Shown: positions 12,901-25,546, numbered from the stretch's first letter. The stretch: 64,000 bases of DNA from Aldrovandia affinis (GCA_029706075.1 JAINUG010000326.1:261001-325000), one strand, 5' to 3'. Translations and numbers: made by a program. The notes: a model not told the origin generated them from the letters alone.

Positions 12901-15900
12901 AGTTCAGCCACACACACACACACAATGGCATTGCAGCAAATTGTCTTAAGAAAAAGTTTAACTAATAAAGAAACTTCCGGATGGCAAATTTGAGTTGCAC
13001 AAGCTCCTGTAAGATTTAACGTTAAAAACTCTGAAATTCGAACAGTCTTTTTTCTGTATGAAATGCATGTAATGCTCTAAGTAAAGCCACGAGTAACACA
13101 CACACACAACGGATGTTAAACCTTCGGCTCTGAATTTAATTTCAGCTCAGTAATCACTTGTTTGAAGAATTGGCGATGGATGTGTACGATGAAGTGGACA
13201 GACGAGAGACTGATGCTGGTGGGTCACTGATCAGATCTGAATGGGGCTGGGTATTCACGGGGCATCATTTTGAACCCCGTTTCCTCTGCTCTTACAATTG
13301 TCTATTCTTATTTTTATCTGCTTTGACTTTTTAATTTATTCATTTTAATTTATGTATTATATATTTTATTTATTGCCCACTCCATTGTAAAGCTTTGTTA
13401 GCTGCAATCTGTATATGAAAGGTGCTTTATAAGTACAATTGTATTATTATTACTATTATTATTATTATTATTATTTTATTATTTTAAAGAGGACAGGCCT
13501 TTGGATTAACCTAGAGCTCTGATATCCTTGGCCAGGGCTGACTGAAAAACATTTTGTATAAGTCAATCAGGCAATTTATTATTCTGGCAAATGCCTTTAT
13601 CTAAAGGGAGCAACAGGATAATTAAAGTATTAAATAGCACAGTAGCCATTCATGCAGTGCCTAATCAGCGCCAGCCAAATGCCATGGGGAGCAACAAAAG
13701 AAGGCGCAAATCGATACAAAGAAAGGTTGATTTGCAAGTGCTGTTCGGTGGGTGAGTTAAAATATACCTGCTCTATTATTTACAGTATGGCTAGCAACTC
13801 AGAACCATAGCACCCTGGTAACGGAAACAACAGTTGTGCCTTTCCTTCCTGTCAACCCTGAATATTCATCGACGAGAAACCAGGCAAGTCTTTGAAGTCA
13901 CTCAAAGGGAAATGCTCTATGACATATACACTACAAAGAGAGATTTCCTTTTACAGACATGACAGGATAAAGAATATTAAATTTGTGGTTTATTAAATTT
14001 TAGATTCTTACAGAAATGGTCAAAGTATTTTGGTTATTTTCTGATTTGTTTATATTGTATATCCAAAGTGAAATATGATAGCCAAGTGAATGAATTAAGC
14101 TTTTTTGGTCAAGTCTTATTTCTCAAAATTCTGTTCTTTCCAGGGGCGACAGAAGCTCGCAAGGTTCAATGCACACGAGTTTGCAACACTTGTTATTGAT
14201 ATTTTAAGCGATGCGAAACGTCGACAACAGGGAAATTCTATCGCGAGCCCAAAAGGTACAGGACTTTTCCCTCTGCTCTGACAAACGAGGAAGTGTTGTC
14301 TTCATTCTTTTTCCCTTGAACAGAAATGCTCAGGTATTTTGACTAGAACTGTCCAACTGCCTCTTTTTTAAACAGAAAATGTGGAACTAATCCTGAAGGC
14401 AGTTGGCAGTCGGCATGGCAGCGAAGGTCAGGACAATGACCAGCCTGACTACGACAGTGTGGCCTCAGACGAGGATACTGACCAAGACCCGCCCTCCGGC
14501 AAGGGAGACCGGACCAAGGTACTGTCCGCTTCATTCCAGTCAGAGCGCAAATATATCAGAGAGTCTGTGCCTTAAAAACTGAAAAAGACATGGTAAACTC
14601 TGGATGACCTCCAACTTGGGAAGGGGAGAGGAGGGAGGGGGAGGGAGGTAGATTAAATAAAATACTGTTTTTGACTTTGAGCAAACTCAGAAGCTGAATA
14701 AAATTTAGAAAAGGATTTTCTAGTGCAAGGTTTTAATTTCTTTTTAGAGCAAATATTGATTTGAATGAACTCCTTCAAATGCGTCTGAAAACGACTGCCT
14801 TTTCTAAAATGTAAATCACAGTGATGGCATTCGGAAAAGTTTGCATGTATCCGAAAGCGCTACACAAAAAAAAGTTGTGTTTTCACGACTAGCAGTCTTG
14901 CTGAGGCCAAAGGGGGGGTCTATTCTACCAGTACAGTCCACTCACACTGACCTCCCAGTGCTGACCTCCCACCCCACTGACCTCCGCAGAGTGTGGATTC
15001 GGACTTGTCGGATGGGCCCATCACGGTACAGGAGTTCCTTGAGGTGAAGAATGCTCTGACCGCCTCAGAGGCCAAGATCCAACAGCTCATGAAGGTCAAC
15101 AGCAACCTGAGCGATGAGCTGCGACTTATGCAGAAAAAGGTACCATCAGAGCTCCGCCATCATGGCACTAACACAGACACTTAACCTGGGGCCAAGGACT
15201 GGCCCCGGGGGCACACCACAGCTCTGTCCTCACCATCCTTCTGGAAGGCTACACACTGGGGTAATTGAGGGGCTTACCAGCAGACTGGTTAATCTTCATG
15301 CTTCCGCCGTAAAGATGAAATTGTATTCCACCGCGCAGCTTTTCAGTGTGTCAGATGAAATTGTAGGCCATTACATGTGTAAAGCAGTATGGACAAGAGC
15401 CAATAGGACAAATCCTGTATTTTTTTTCCATACAGTGTTAAAAATCTGCAATCCCTTTTTCTTTAGAGATTTCCATTCCGTGATGATTTTTTCCAGAATG
15501 ATGCTTTTTCAAAGTTTGTTTTAATCTCTTCTTTTAAAAGAAATGTTACCTCACTACAAATACTGCTGTGGTATAATATATAAGCCTTTGGGCTAAATGT
15601 TACCCAGCGAGCTTTAAATAACTGTGACAGTTTGACTTTAGAACCAGCAGTGTTTGCCGCTAAAGATTGTTACATTGTAACTCTTCCGTTACAGCCTAAA
15701 GCTGTAAGGTCAAAATGTTCAATATGTATTTTATGTTATTTTATTTTATTTTATTGTTTATTCTGGTGGTTTGAATTCTGGGAATGGGCATGAAAGCATG
15801 CAGAGCCATCCAATAGTGTCACAGGGGGTCACCACACATTCTCAGTTGGATCTGATATGTGCCTCATAAACCTGCAAACATTAGTTGGTGGAGATGCAGA

Positions 15901-18900
15901 ACTGCTTTGTTCAAGAGGAGCATTCGACAGTGACTTGGGCGGGACTTCCCAAATGTGTGCATTGCTCAATATTACCTGGAAAAGGGAAGCCTGAGTTTCA
16001 GTTTTTTTTTTCTTTCTTTCGTGTGACAGGATCTCAATTAGTGAAGCCAAAAGTAAAATCAAGCATGTAATTGAGTACTGAAGTGCTCAAGAGATGTTGA
16101 AAAAGTAATGAGTTCCAAATGAATGCATGCATGCATGCACTGTTAATGGGGCGACTTAGACCAAACTAAAGTGTGGAATCAGATCTGGCATTATATTTGG
16201 CCTTGGAGAAACGAGAGCTGTTATTGAATCTCTGGTTACTGGTCTCCTTAGAAGTTCCTAACCCCATTCATAGAAGTGTTTTGGATTTTGTGTGCGAGTG
16301 TGTTAGCTTTACATGTATTTGCTGTGAATACTAATTTTGGAACATTTCGTATTTTTCCTGCCATGGGAAGAAGTTAATGTCTGAAACGACTGGAGACTGC
16401 TTTTGGGTTCTTGGGCAGATCACATTGCAAGCACAAAAGGCTATAAGACCAGGTCTGGAACTATAGCAGTGTGTGACTTAAATGCCATGTCTTTACTAGG
16501 TTCAGTCAGTCTAGTAAAGGGTCCTTGCATTTGGACACAAAACTAAAACTAAGCCCTAAACTGTGCCCTGAGAGATCACATGGGCATTCCTCAGTGATTT
16601 GAAATGAATGCGATTTAGCTGTGTGGGCTGGCATTGTGTGAACGTATGGCTGATCGAAACTTCATCCGAATTGGCCTATGACAATTGCCCCTCAGCAAAC
16701 AAAATACCATTATTCCCTTCTGGCTCTGTTGCAACCAATGGTTTCACCTCCTCAGAATCACTATTACAGAAATATTTAACCTTTGCTGATAATTTCCCAC
16801 TTCCTTCGAATATTCAGTCCTGCAGGCCCAGAGTTCTTTGGCTTCTGAATGCTTCTTTCTGTTTCTGCCTGCGCATCGACGGCATGGTGTCTGTCCATTG
16901 TCCCCTCGACGACCTCTGACAGGAGTTGTATCTGAAATGTCAGGCTTGCCTGCTGCACACTCTGCTTGCTTTTACATTTTGCTGCGCTTACACATTTTAT
17001 GCTCAGCATGTTTAACACGAGAGAGTGAGGATTGTTTTTTTTTTTACAAAATTAACTTTATTGTATTGGACACAGTACCACCAGACGGGGGGGGGGCGGG
17101 GCGGGGGTAGCAAGATTTGATTCCATTGGTTCATCGATCAACCCTGCTTTTAGTTGGAACGGCATAAATTTGCACAAATCACACTTTTTTTTTTTTTTTT
17201 TTAACAACTGAAAGCCACCCAGAGTATTTAAACTGCTTTTTAAGACCAGGACAGGGCAGAGAGAAGGAAAACACGGCTTGCTGCGAAAGCACTTCTTAGC
17301 GTATTTGCTGACCGTCTCTTCCAGCTGCAATCACTGCAATGCGAGAACTCCTCTCTGAGGCGGCAGGTCACAACCAATATCTGTCAGGTTCCCAGCGGTT
17401 CAGACTACTACCCCGACCCCTCCGGCCCCTCTGCCCTGAAGCGCCGACCGTCCGCGCGGGGCAGCCGCCCCATGTCTATGTATGAGACTGGCTCAGGCCT
17501 GAAGCCCTATCTCCCCAAGGGAGAGGCCCCCTACCCAGAAGAGGGTATCCCCACCCTGCAGCCCTTCCCGCCTCATGTAAGTAATATCTGCAATTAGCCT
17601 TTGCCATTCTTTTCTACTTCTCAAGTCTACATTTATTTTTTTTGACTTTGAGGTTTTTTTTTCATTTTCTTTTTCCAAATTTTTTTTCTCCGTTATTTCC
17701 TCCTTGCAGCTATTTTTCCTGGTTGTTCTATTGCTTTCGTAGAAATGATCAATGCTCCTTCAGAGCAGAATCCACTAGCACTCTGAGACACGGACAGTTA
17801 TCAGCCAAAACAATGCCAAGCTTGTCAGTCAGACACACAGCTTAGTCCCATCCTGCTTCTCAGACTGAAATGTGAGGGGTTCTATTCCCAGCATGGGAGC
17901 AGGACTCCAAACGTCTCAACTTTCACAATATTTTCAAGATATTTCCAATGTTTCTCCCCCCCCCCAAAAAAACAAAACCCCCCCCCCAAAAAAAAAAAAC
18001 CCCCACAGAAAGGGTGGAAACGATTTGAGTGATCCGGGTGTTTTTCTTTTTGTATTTTTTTTTTAATAACTTATCTGAAGTATTGTGAAGGTTTGTACAC
18101 TCATTTCAAATTAGTATTAAACATTGTCTTTCAAGTACTCCATTGCTTTTGTCCTTTGTTTTTTTAAAATCATAACAAACAAGATCACCTCTGTTCGTGT
18201 TTGTAACAAGCCACCCATTTATTTGAATACTGTCGGAGTGAAACGAAGTGCCACCTTGTATTTTAGGCTCCTTCATGAAAGCCTGCTAGTTGGGCCAAAT
18301 ACTTTCTAAATAAGTGAAAATCATTACGTCAGTGACACTGCATTTGTTATGTAAAGCTGAATGCAGACATATCTTCAAAAATTAAGGGAATTCGTTTTTC
18401 TTTTTTCTTAATGGATGCATAGACTATCCTTAGCCATTAAGCCATTTCCATACCCAAAAGTGTCCCTTGCATATCACATACCATTCATATACTGTCTGTG
18501 GTGTATGTTTTTGTTTTTCATTTTCACTTGTTTCATTTTTCTTTGTTTTTTTTTTTTTTTGCCAAGAAAATTTGGTATCGATGTTGCCCCCAAGCACTGA
18601 TCTATGATCAGTCTCAGCTTTTTGTTTGGAGTGACCCTCAGGCCAAGCTGATGTAATCCTGGATCAGTGCTTGGGGGTGAGCACCATCTACCCAGAAGAG
18701 TATTTTTCCCATTGGTTGTATTTTTAATTTTTTTGGTGGTTGGGGGTGGTGGTGGGCGGGAGGATTATTTTTTTTCTTTTTAAATTTGGTTTGAACCCTT
18801 TCTAGATCGGGAGAGGGGCATTTGTGACCACCTCTTCATCCCTTCCCTCCTTCCCTTCCACCCTGTCCTGGTCTCGGGACGAGAGCACACAAAGGGTTAA

Positions 18901-21900
18901 GTACCTCCTCAATCGGCCTGGTCCCGGCGGGAGCCCCTGCTGCCTCCTACAGCTCCTCCTCCCCGCCCCCTTTTGCATGAGTCACCCCTCCATCACTTAC
19001 TGGGCTGCCTCCACCACTCAATATATGTACCCCTCCTCCATCTCTGTTCCTCCCTCCATACCTTTTCCAGTAATTTCTGTGCCTCATGTCCACTAAAGCT
19101 CACTCCCTCCGGAATGCGGCATTTCTAAACTAAGGCTGTAACCCACGTCAGTGTTCAATTAGGCTCCAGTGCATTGGCGCCCGGAGCACACGTTGGCAGA
19201 GATTGGTTCAAATTTCTGATCAGCGTTGATGACCTGTGATTTTTTTTACATGTTTGTATAAGTACATGCTTTTAGATTTGCAATTGGTTTGCTGGAAAAG
19301 TTATTATGCATATATGAAATGGCAGCATACAGTCCCATATGTAGTGACACGTCGCTTCGGGAAGTTGTGTCAGTACAGTTTTGCATGAGTCCGTTACGAG
19401 CGCTCGATAGAGCAATGGAGAGCAAAGCGCAGTACTGAATGCATCGGTAATCCTATCCCAAAACATATCTGCTGGTTTAGGCTAATTCAACGTTTTCTTA
19501 GTCACACTTTTTCTTATTTTGGTATAAAACTGTTTGCATTGATGTATACGCCCCTACGTTTTTGATTAAATTTTTTCATTTATTTTCTTTTCATTTGTAA
19601 TTTCATGTTTTTGTTTATATTTTCCCCTGCCATGTACTTGACATTTCAAACATTGTATGTAGGTGTCTTCAGCACCCAGACTTTCTCTCCACCCCCCCCC
19701 CCCCAAGCCAGCAGCAGCGTTGGGTTATGCGTCGTGGGCTCACCATTAACCTGAACGCACAGCCATAACCTGACCGCTTCATCCAGCATGTTTCACACGC
19801 TACAGTAACACAAAACTGCCCCCCCCCCCCACCTCCCCTCTGGTTATTCAGAGTCCTTATCATTGTCATGAGCAGAATCGGCCTGTGCTCAGGAGGTTGA
19901 AACCCTGTGACCCAAGTGGTGTGTGTGCGTGTGCGTGCGTGCATGTATGTATGTATGTGTGCGTGTGTGTGCAGGTGTGTATGTGTGTGTATGTGTGCGT
20001 GTGTGCATGTGTGTATGTGTGTATGTGTGCGTGTATGCAGGCTATGTATGTATGTGTGCGTGCGTGTGGTGGTATCCAGAGGTGGACAACGTGAAATGTA
20101 ACCTTTTGGCTCATTGTGCTGTAGTGTGCAGTGTGGCACCTTTCCCAGCAGATCAGAAGAGGATATTTGTGTGCACTGGGGTAAAAAAAAAAAAAAAAAA
20201 AAAAAAGGGTACGTATGTGTGTGGTTTCTGTAGCTGCTTGACATGCTCCCTTGAAATGCAACTCCCTGCCCGTTTCTTTGAGCGAAGGGGATTTGCATGA
20301 ATGCGACAGTGCAGAGTTAGCGCCGCGCTCTCTCCGAACCCCCAGAACACGGCCGCAGAAGAGAGGAATCCGAGCGGGTTATTACCCCCAGTGAGTCACA
20401 GTTGGCACTGCGGGGTCAAAACATGTGATCTATTAGGTAATGCTGTAAAAAAAATATGGGCTTAAAACAACATCCGAAGCATCTCCCATTTCCCCGCGCA
20501 TATCTCACAGAGTGAGTCATGCGAAATCGAGAGTGCCTGAATACTACTGCACAGTGTCGTGTTGCACAGACTTGTAGCACTGCCTGTGGACTCTGGGCCA
20601 GATTACATCAGAACTTTGACTCCATTAGCGGCTGATTGAGTCTCATTTTGGGGCTTTTTAGACCAGATTCGAAAGGTAGCTGACCGAGCCGATTGTTGCA
20701 GTCTTGTGTACGAGTCAAAGTTTTGTTCTAATGCAACTGGTCGCATTTCTTCATGTGAATGTTAGCCGGCGGTTGAAAGCCAGCGGCGAGTGTAAGCTTT
20801 GTGGACTGCACTTGTCCGCGCACGCTCTCTCGAGAAGGAGAAGAAAACCGATCCGCCGGTGTTCGAAGCTTCCCTGGGACACGTGTGCTCCCCCTCCTCC
20901 TCCTGTTCTGCCGCTCTACACCGAGGCTCTGCTGGGCGCAACACGTGAGCCCTCGTTTTACGTCAGTGGCTCAGAACGTTCGACCTGAGGCAAAAAGCAC
21001 CTCGGTCACGGTGTTGCTAACTCTGTGTACGGGGTGTAGATGTCCAGTGACCATCGCGATTTCCTAAATGGCAGAACTCTAACTCAGGCTGAACGCTGAG
21101 TTATTTTCTTTCAGAGAGAGAGAGAGAGAAAAACAAAACCATTTGAACCCCCCCCGGATAACCTTTTCTGACTAACTCTGACAATTAAAATCCTAACTGC
21201 TTCTTCATGACGACATTGAGTCCATGCCTTGCTTTTGAGGTTTCGTTTGCTTGTTTCATGCAAAGTGCTTGTGTTTTATCTCTTTTCAGTCCTCATTATT
21301 TTAGTTTTCACTTTGGTCATTGCCATGCCATGTAGGTCATTCAGTCATGGGCAAAAGTTAAAATAGTCTAAATTGAATGGATGGTAGTGTATATACTATG
21401 ATGCAAAATTGGTCTCTCTTCCCCTCAATTTTTCCTGATATATTTAACTGTTTTTATGGGAGCAGCAGGTTCAGTGTAGCAAAATGTAAATTAACGGAAT
21501 GGATATCGATAAAGCAAGTGAGGATCTGTCTGACTACGTTCAAGTACTTGACTTTGCATCAAAACAGCGAAACTTGCCCAATATCTGCAGCATTTCTTCA
21601 AATGTAAGCTGGATTTGCGTTTGAAGGTCTTTACGTAAATGGTGGCAGTTTCTGTTACTTTGTTTTTTTCCGTCTTTTTTTTAGGCGTCCAAACTGGAAA
21701 AGCAGAGCAGCATGCCAGACAGTGACTATGACAACACGACCAATGACGCTGAGCTGGACGATTCGGGGTAGGGCTTTTTTAAGAACCCCGTTCTAGTGCA
21801 CACCAGCACCAATGTGTTCCATTTTGGGATTTAAACCTGCAACCCTCCTGCGTTCCCTCCAGCGCTTTCATCGCCAGTGTTACTCTGTTCTCAACAAACC

Positions 21901-24900
21901 CTTTAATCACAAAATATTAGACACCATTAAAATTCATCTTATGTAAATAAGGCCATAATAAAAAAAATCTATACAAATCTGAATTCCAGTTTACCATGCA
22001 ATCCAAGGAATTCTATCTTGTTTCTACGTTTCTAACTATTTGAATTCCACGAAGGCATCAAATTACAATTTAATTTGTTGGCTTAAGTGTCTCAGACTTT
22101 AGTTGATGTGCTTTTATTTATGTCAGCACACCAGTGTTGTCCTCCTTTCCAGTGCTCGCTCTTCTCAGATGGGGTTGACATGGCACTAGAAAAAAGTGAA
22201 ACGGAGGTTGGGCCCGCAAGCGCAGCTCACTTTATGATTCCTCTAATGCTTGCCATCCCGCCTGGCTGAGCTGGTAGACTGCAGAGCGAAAAGTGGCCAG
22301 CTGGCTTGCGTTTAGGGGACTGTGTGCGGCAGTCTGCGTCCTTCTGAATTGATTGTGGGACGTGGCGGTGATGGTACAGGGTTGGAATTCTTATTGGCCG
22401 TTCAAAATCTGGGGATGGGGGGGGGGGGGGTGGAGGAGGAGTGTGAGTGCTCGATGTCATGTGTGTGGGAGGGGGTGGGTTGCTGATCCCTGGTGTGGAG
22501 TGTTGACAGTCTGTCCCCCCACAGCCTGGGTAGGAAGAGCAGGCTGAGGAGCAGCGGCTGGCAGGGGGAGGGCTCTATCCCAGAGCTGGACGACCTGGAG
22601 GCAGAGCTGGACCCCACCCTGCCCAGCACCGAGGACGTCATCCGCAAGACGGAGCAGATCACCAAGAACATCCAGGAGCTGCTGCGGGCCGCACAGGAGA
22701 ACAAGCACGAGAGGTGAGGTGGGGGGGCCAAAACCCCAAACCCCAGCAGGAGACCGGACGCAGCCTCCCAAGACCGCCCGCGAGACACGACACATCCACG
22801 CCCAGTGTTTCACCTCTCTTCTACCACCATCTGCTAAATTTGTGTTCCACACTGGCCCCTCTGGATTCTTGTTGCCTCATAATTTATGCATTACATTTAC
22901 ATTTATGCCATCATTTTTTTTTATTTTTTTTACTTCTTTACCATATTTCTATAAATGTGTCACTAACTTCCTTTTATTTCCTTGCTCCCCTTTCATAGTT
23001 TCATAGTTGTTCCCCCTTTTTCCTTGTTTTTTTTTTTTTTTTTTTGACAGTTACAAACATTTGAGTTTTTTTTCTGTTTTATCGCCTCCCCTATGATTTC
23101 ACCCTCTCTATTTCTCTGTCTCCCTCTCTCCTCTTCCTCCTCCTCCTCTTCCCACGGCGGGCGGCTACGCGGCTGGCGTTTCTCGGGGCCACCCTCCTCC
23201 CCCCCCCCCCCCACCCTCTCCGCTCTGAGCAGACCCTCTGAACGGGAGGGCGTGCGCAAGCTCAGGCACAGCCTGGGCTGTTTCAGTACCCTGGTGCCCT
23301 GGGCCGAGAAGGCCCCCTCCCTGCAGCCCGCTCTCAGCCTCCAGCAGCCCGACCCTGCCTCCTGGTACTCTGGCCTCTGTCCCTGCCTCCCAGGCACAGT
23401 GTCTCCTCTCTCACTACTGTGTGCTGCCCGGCTCTGCATGAAAGGCAGTGTTCCTGAAAACAAAAGGGCCTCAGAGACTGGGGTGGGGGCGAGAGTGCCC
23501 CCGCCGTGTCTGCTCTTATGTGGAATCGAGCGCAGGCGTGCTAAGAGGAGGCCACAACAGCCCCTTTCAGCCACGGCGGCTCTGTAAAACGACGTGGCCT
23601 CCGTGCTCCAAACTATCGATACATTTGTACAAGTACAATGGCTCTCTTTAGAGCTGAAATACGAAATCTGGCGATGGAAAAAGGTGTCTCTCTGTAAAAA
23701 GGGGAACCGCCTGGGGCCGGATAGCTTGAGGAAATGCCACGCACGATCTCGGCGAGGCCTGGATTGCACGTAGCGCGACAATGTGATTAGCGTTGACCAC
23801 TGCCTTTCATGCACAGTCTCGGATTCCTTTCTCTGGGCGTGATCTGCTTGCTTTTTTGGCCTTTCTCCCCTTCTGACAACCCATGTTTACAGCCATTTAT
23901 CTTGTTCTGTTCTCTTTACGCAAACAAATCAGTCCATACCTTCATATACCAAACCCATGAGCCACTGTCACAACTGGGTGGGTTGTAATATTCCAGGTAT
24001 TTGCCATGGGTGTTTAGTTTGTTCTGAATTTGTGTAGAGTAGAATTAAGGAGAAGTAGCAACTTACCAACCGTACCAAAACTGTTTAAGGATAGATTTTC
24101 TTACTTGTAATTGTATATGAATGTATTCCTGTGTTTGGATATTTAATCTTTTTAAAATTAAAGCTGAACTATTTAAATAATTTGTAGGTTTTTAACACAT
24201 CATAGCATGCTAGCATTCACCATAACGTTATGTGTATTTTGCTGTGTGCTTTGAATAAAAGTAGTGTAGTTCCCATAATGGTGTATTTGGTGATACACCG
24301 ATGAAACAAGCAGTTTTCACGAATTCAGTTATAAATTTGCTGTAGTTCCAAGTAGGGTTTAAGGTGACATGTGGACCAGGATTCACGCTGGCATACATTT
24401 CAGAAGGGCGTCAATGTGATATTTGTTGATGGTAGGATTTTTGGATGAAAGTCATTTGCTAACAGGTCACTCCTGAGTTTTCCCCCCACTAACCCCAGAG
24501 TGAATGCAGTCAGCTTCGACTTATTTAACCTCATTGTTCCCAATGCTGTTATTCCTGCAGCTTTATACCGTGCTCAGAAAGGATACATGTGGCTGTGACG
24601 GAGATGGCCGCCTTGTTTCCCAAGGTAAGAGGGCGTGGAGTGCCGCTGATTCATGAGGAACATTGCGCCTCATTTTGGAGATTCAACACTTTAATGTTTG
24701 TTACAGAGTTGGTGTGGGTGTGGGTGTGGGTACATATATATTTGTGTATACAGTGCTCCTTTAAAGCCCACACGAAAAATTAACCCTTTGTTGCCTTATA
24801 ACTGAATTATTCTTGTTTACTTTTAATTAATGTTCAGATATTGAGGGAAACATTTTTCCACTTGGAAGCTGTAAGGTAAAATGTGTAAAGGTGGAAAAAC

Positions 24901-25336
24901 GTCTGATTTAATGTTTTAATTTCAAGCAGCAAGGCAACAAAAGGTTACTTTTTTTGAGACATATTTTACATTTACAGTTTGGCATTTAGCAGACGCTCTT
25001 ATCCAGGCCGACTTACAAGATGTGCATTAATACATGGTAAGACTTTGAAGGGGCACTCGTATGCATAAAACGTGTGTGTGTCTGTGCGTAACGCCCGGCT
25101 CGCTCTCTGCCTGGCTCCCCCAGAAACCGCGGTCAGAGACGGTGCGTGGCTCCCTACGCCTCCTGACGTCCAGCGCCTACCGGCTGCAGTGCGAGTGTAA
25201 GAAGGCGGCGCCGGCGGAGAGCGGGCCCGGGCCGGACATGCAGCTGGTCACCCAGCAGGTCATCCAGTGCGCCTACGACATCGCCAAGGCCGCCAAGCAG
25301 CTGGTCACCATCACCACCAAAGAGAACAACAACTGA
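3136..25336 (+). CDS. GIT2: ARF GTPase-activating protein GIT2 (G protein-coupled receptor kinase interactor 2)
   Basis: GIT2 is an ArfGAP scaffold that binds PIX and paxillin at focal adhesions and endosomes. Exons: 3136-3187, 8829-8962, 10038-10150, 10288-10393, 10809-10895, 11014-11144, 11349-11443, 11542-11587, 12171-12222, 13146-13218, 13786-13883, 14144-14255, 14376-14518, 14990-15139, 17325-17576, 18806-18895, 21685-21767, 22525-22713, 24561-24624, 25124-25336. They sum to 2283 nt, i.e. 760 aa; human is 759 as I recall. The ArfGAP zinc finger is C11-x2-C14-x16-C31-x2-C34 with catalytic R39. Ankyrin repeats lie at about residues 136-235, with two Spa2-homology motifs (LFEELAMDVYDEVDRRE and FNAHEFATLVIDILSDAKRR) at about 276-357. 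A leucine-rich coiled coil at about 425-480 (IQQLMKVN...DELRLMQKK) is followed by the C-terminal FAT-like helical domain (PSTEDVIRKTEQITKNIQEL ... CAYDIAKAAKQLVTITTKEN) at about 625-760. Intron 11 uses a GC donor. The start is the conserved MSKRLR. Confidence 0.96.
3188..8828 (+). other. GIT2 intron 1 (5.6 kb, no gene)
   Basis: This interval separates the 52-nt first exon from the exon that completes the zinc finger. It begins with TAGC-rich DNA and an (AAT)n run at about 3269-3288, and has a (TTGG)n run near 4428-4445. The ORFs in 5675-6270 and 6713-7150 have no recognisable protein similarity and no splice or codon support, so I do not call them. No clear mobile element is seen. Confidence 0.6.
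9014..9155 (+). mobile_element. tRNA-derived SINE, Lys-like head family (copy 1)
   Basis: A box gcggctcggttggcagagca and B box gtgggttcaattcccac, followed by tgtatgcattcactcctgta and ending in aaatggcatatatt. It begins about 50 bp after GIT2 exon 2. Confidence 0.75.
9190..9370 (+). mobile_element. Degenerate SINE with L2-type tail
   Basis: A weak B box (gggttcagatcc, about 9264-9275) precedes ggttgctctggataagagcg-tctgccaaatg at about 9332-9362. The head is too diverged to class. Confidence 0.45.
9381..9409. repeat. (CA)n microsatellite
   Basis: About 14 uninterrupted CA units in GIT2 intron 2, directly after an L2-type SINE tail. Confidence 0.95.
12363..12702 (-). mobile_element. tRNA-derived SINE, Glu-like family (diverged copy)
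   Basis: Minus strand begins gggccccgggtggcgtaacc and contains the shared body (ggcatttggctgtccgcccc) and shared 3' end (ttggccaccaaattgggaga). The head differs from the 60 kb copy, so it may be a subfamily. It lies in GIT2 intron 9. Confidence 0.6.
13290..13490 (+). repeat. LINE-like 3' tail ending in (ATT)n
   Basis: tatatgaaaggtgctttata then agtacaattg followed by (TTA)n resembles 3' tails of fish non-LTR elements that end in simple repeats. Class unknown. It lies in GIT2 intron 10. Confidence 0.35.
13884..14143 (+). other. GIT2 intron 11 with non-canonical GC-AG ends
   Basis: Exon 11 ends ...ACGAGAAACCAG and is followed by gcaagt; the next exon begins after ttccag with GGGCGACAG. The join reads SSTRNQ|GRQKLARF, as in the mammalian protein. 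No GT lies in a position that would keep both the frame and the protein. The donor AG|GCAAGT is the standard GC-type consensus. Confidence 0.9.
18586..18677. repeat. Inverted repeat, possible MITE, upstream of GIT2 exon 16
   Basis: The arms gcccccaagcactgatc (18586-18602) and gatcagtgcttgggggt (18662-18678) are inverted copies around about 60 bp. No clear target duplication is seen. The right arm lies about 130 bp before the exon 16 acceptor. Confidence 0.6.
19917..20072. repeat. (TG)n / (TGTA)n microsatellite
   Basis: Compound repeat of TG, TGCG and TGTA units in GIT2 intron 16. The His/Thr-rich and Cys/Val-rich ORFs over it are artefacts of the repeat. Confidence 0.9.
23233..23364 (+). CDS. 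Candidate cassette exon inside GIT2 intron 18
   Basis: A long pyrimidine tract (23191-23226) ends in ctctgagcag, followed by an open stretch whose frame fits the phase-2 end of exon 18 (AG + A gives Arg). It reads RPSEREGVRKLRHSLGC..., with 37 of 43 complete codons ending in G or C, like the flanking GIT2 exons. Ending at the donor CCTG|gtactc gives 132 nt, exactly 44 codons, and rejoins exon 19 in phase. The insert would fall between EN-KHE and the S-F-I-P-C-S-E-R segment. I know of no such insert in mammalian GIT1 or GIT2. The donor is weak. The ORF stays open to 23587, so an alternative last exon is also possible. Transcript support is unknown. Confidence 0.4.
24961..25020 (-). mobile_element. 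L2-type 3' tail fragment
   Basis: gcatttagcagacgctctta then tccaggccgacttacaag is the reverse of the L2/SINE tail. No head is visible. It lies in GIT2 intron 19, about 100 bp before the last exon. Confidence 0.55.
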
Positions 25337-25546
25337 CCACGCCCCGACGGGGAGGTCACACGCTGACCGCACAAGGCCCGACAGTTCTGCTAGGTTAACG
25401 TGCTATTTGCCTTCTTTTTTTTACGTTACTTTTTTTAATATGTAATAATTGGAGACATTAACATTTTTTTGACATTTTTGTTTTCGTTTTTTCTATTTTA
25501 TATCAGTATTATTACTATTTGCATGTTATTTTTTTATTTAAAGAAA

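Noticed and set aside
13570-13620. L2-type tail fragment (ggcaaatgcctttatctaaa)
   Set aside because: Too short and diverged to support as a separate element.
19669-20298. 209-aa His/Thr-rich ORF
   Set aside because: Reading of a TG/CA microsatellite.
22993-23814. 273-aa minus-strand ORF, the longest in the window
   Set aside because: Low-complexity Gly/Glu/Arg-rich translation of C-runs and pyrimidine tracts, antisense to the candidate GIT2 exon; no domain.
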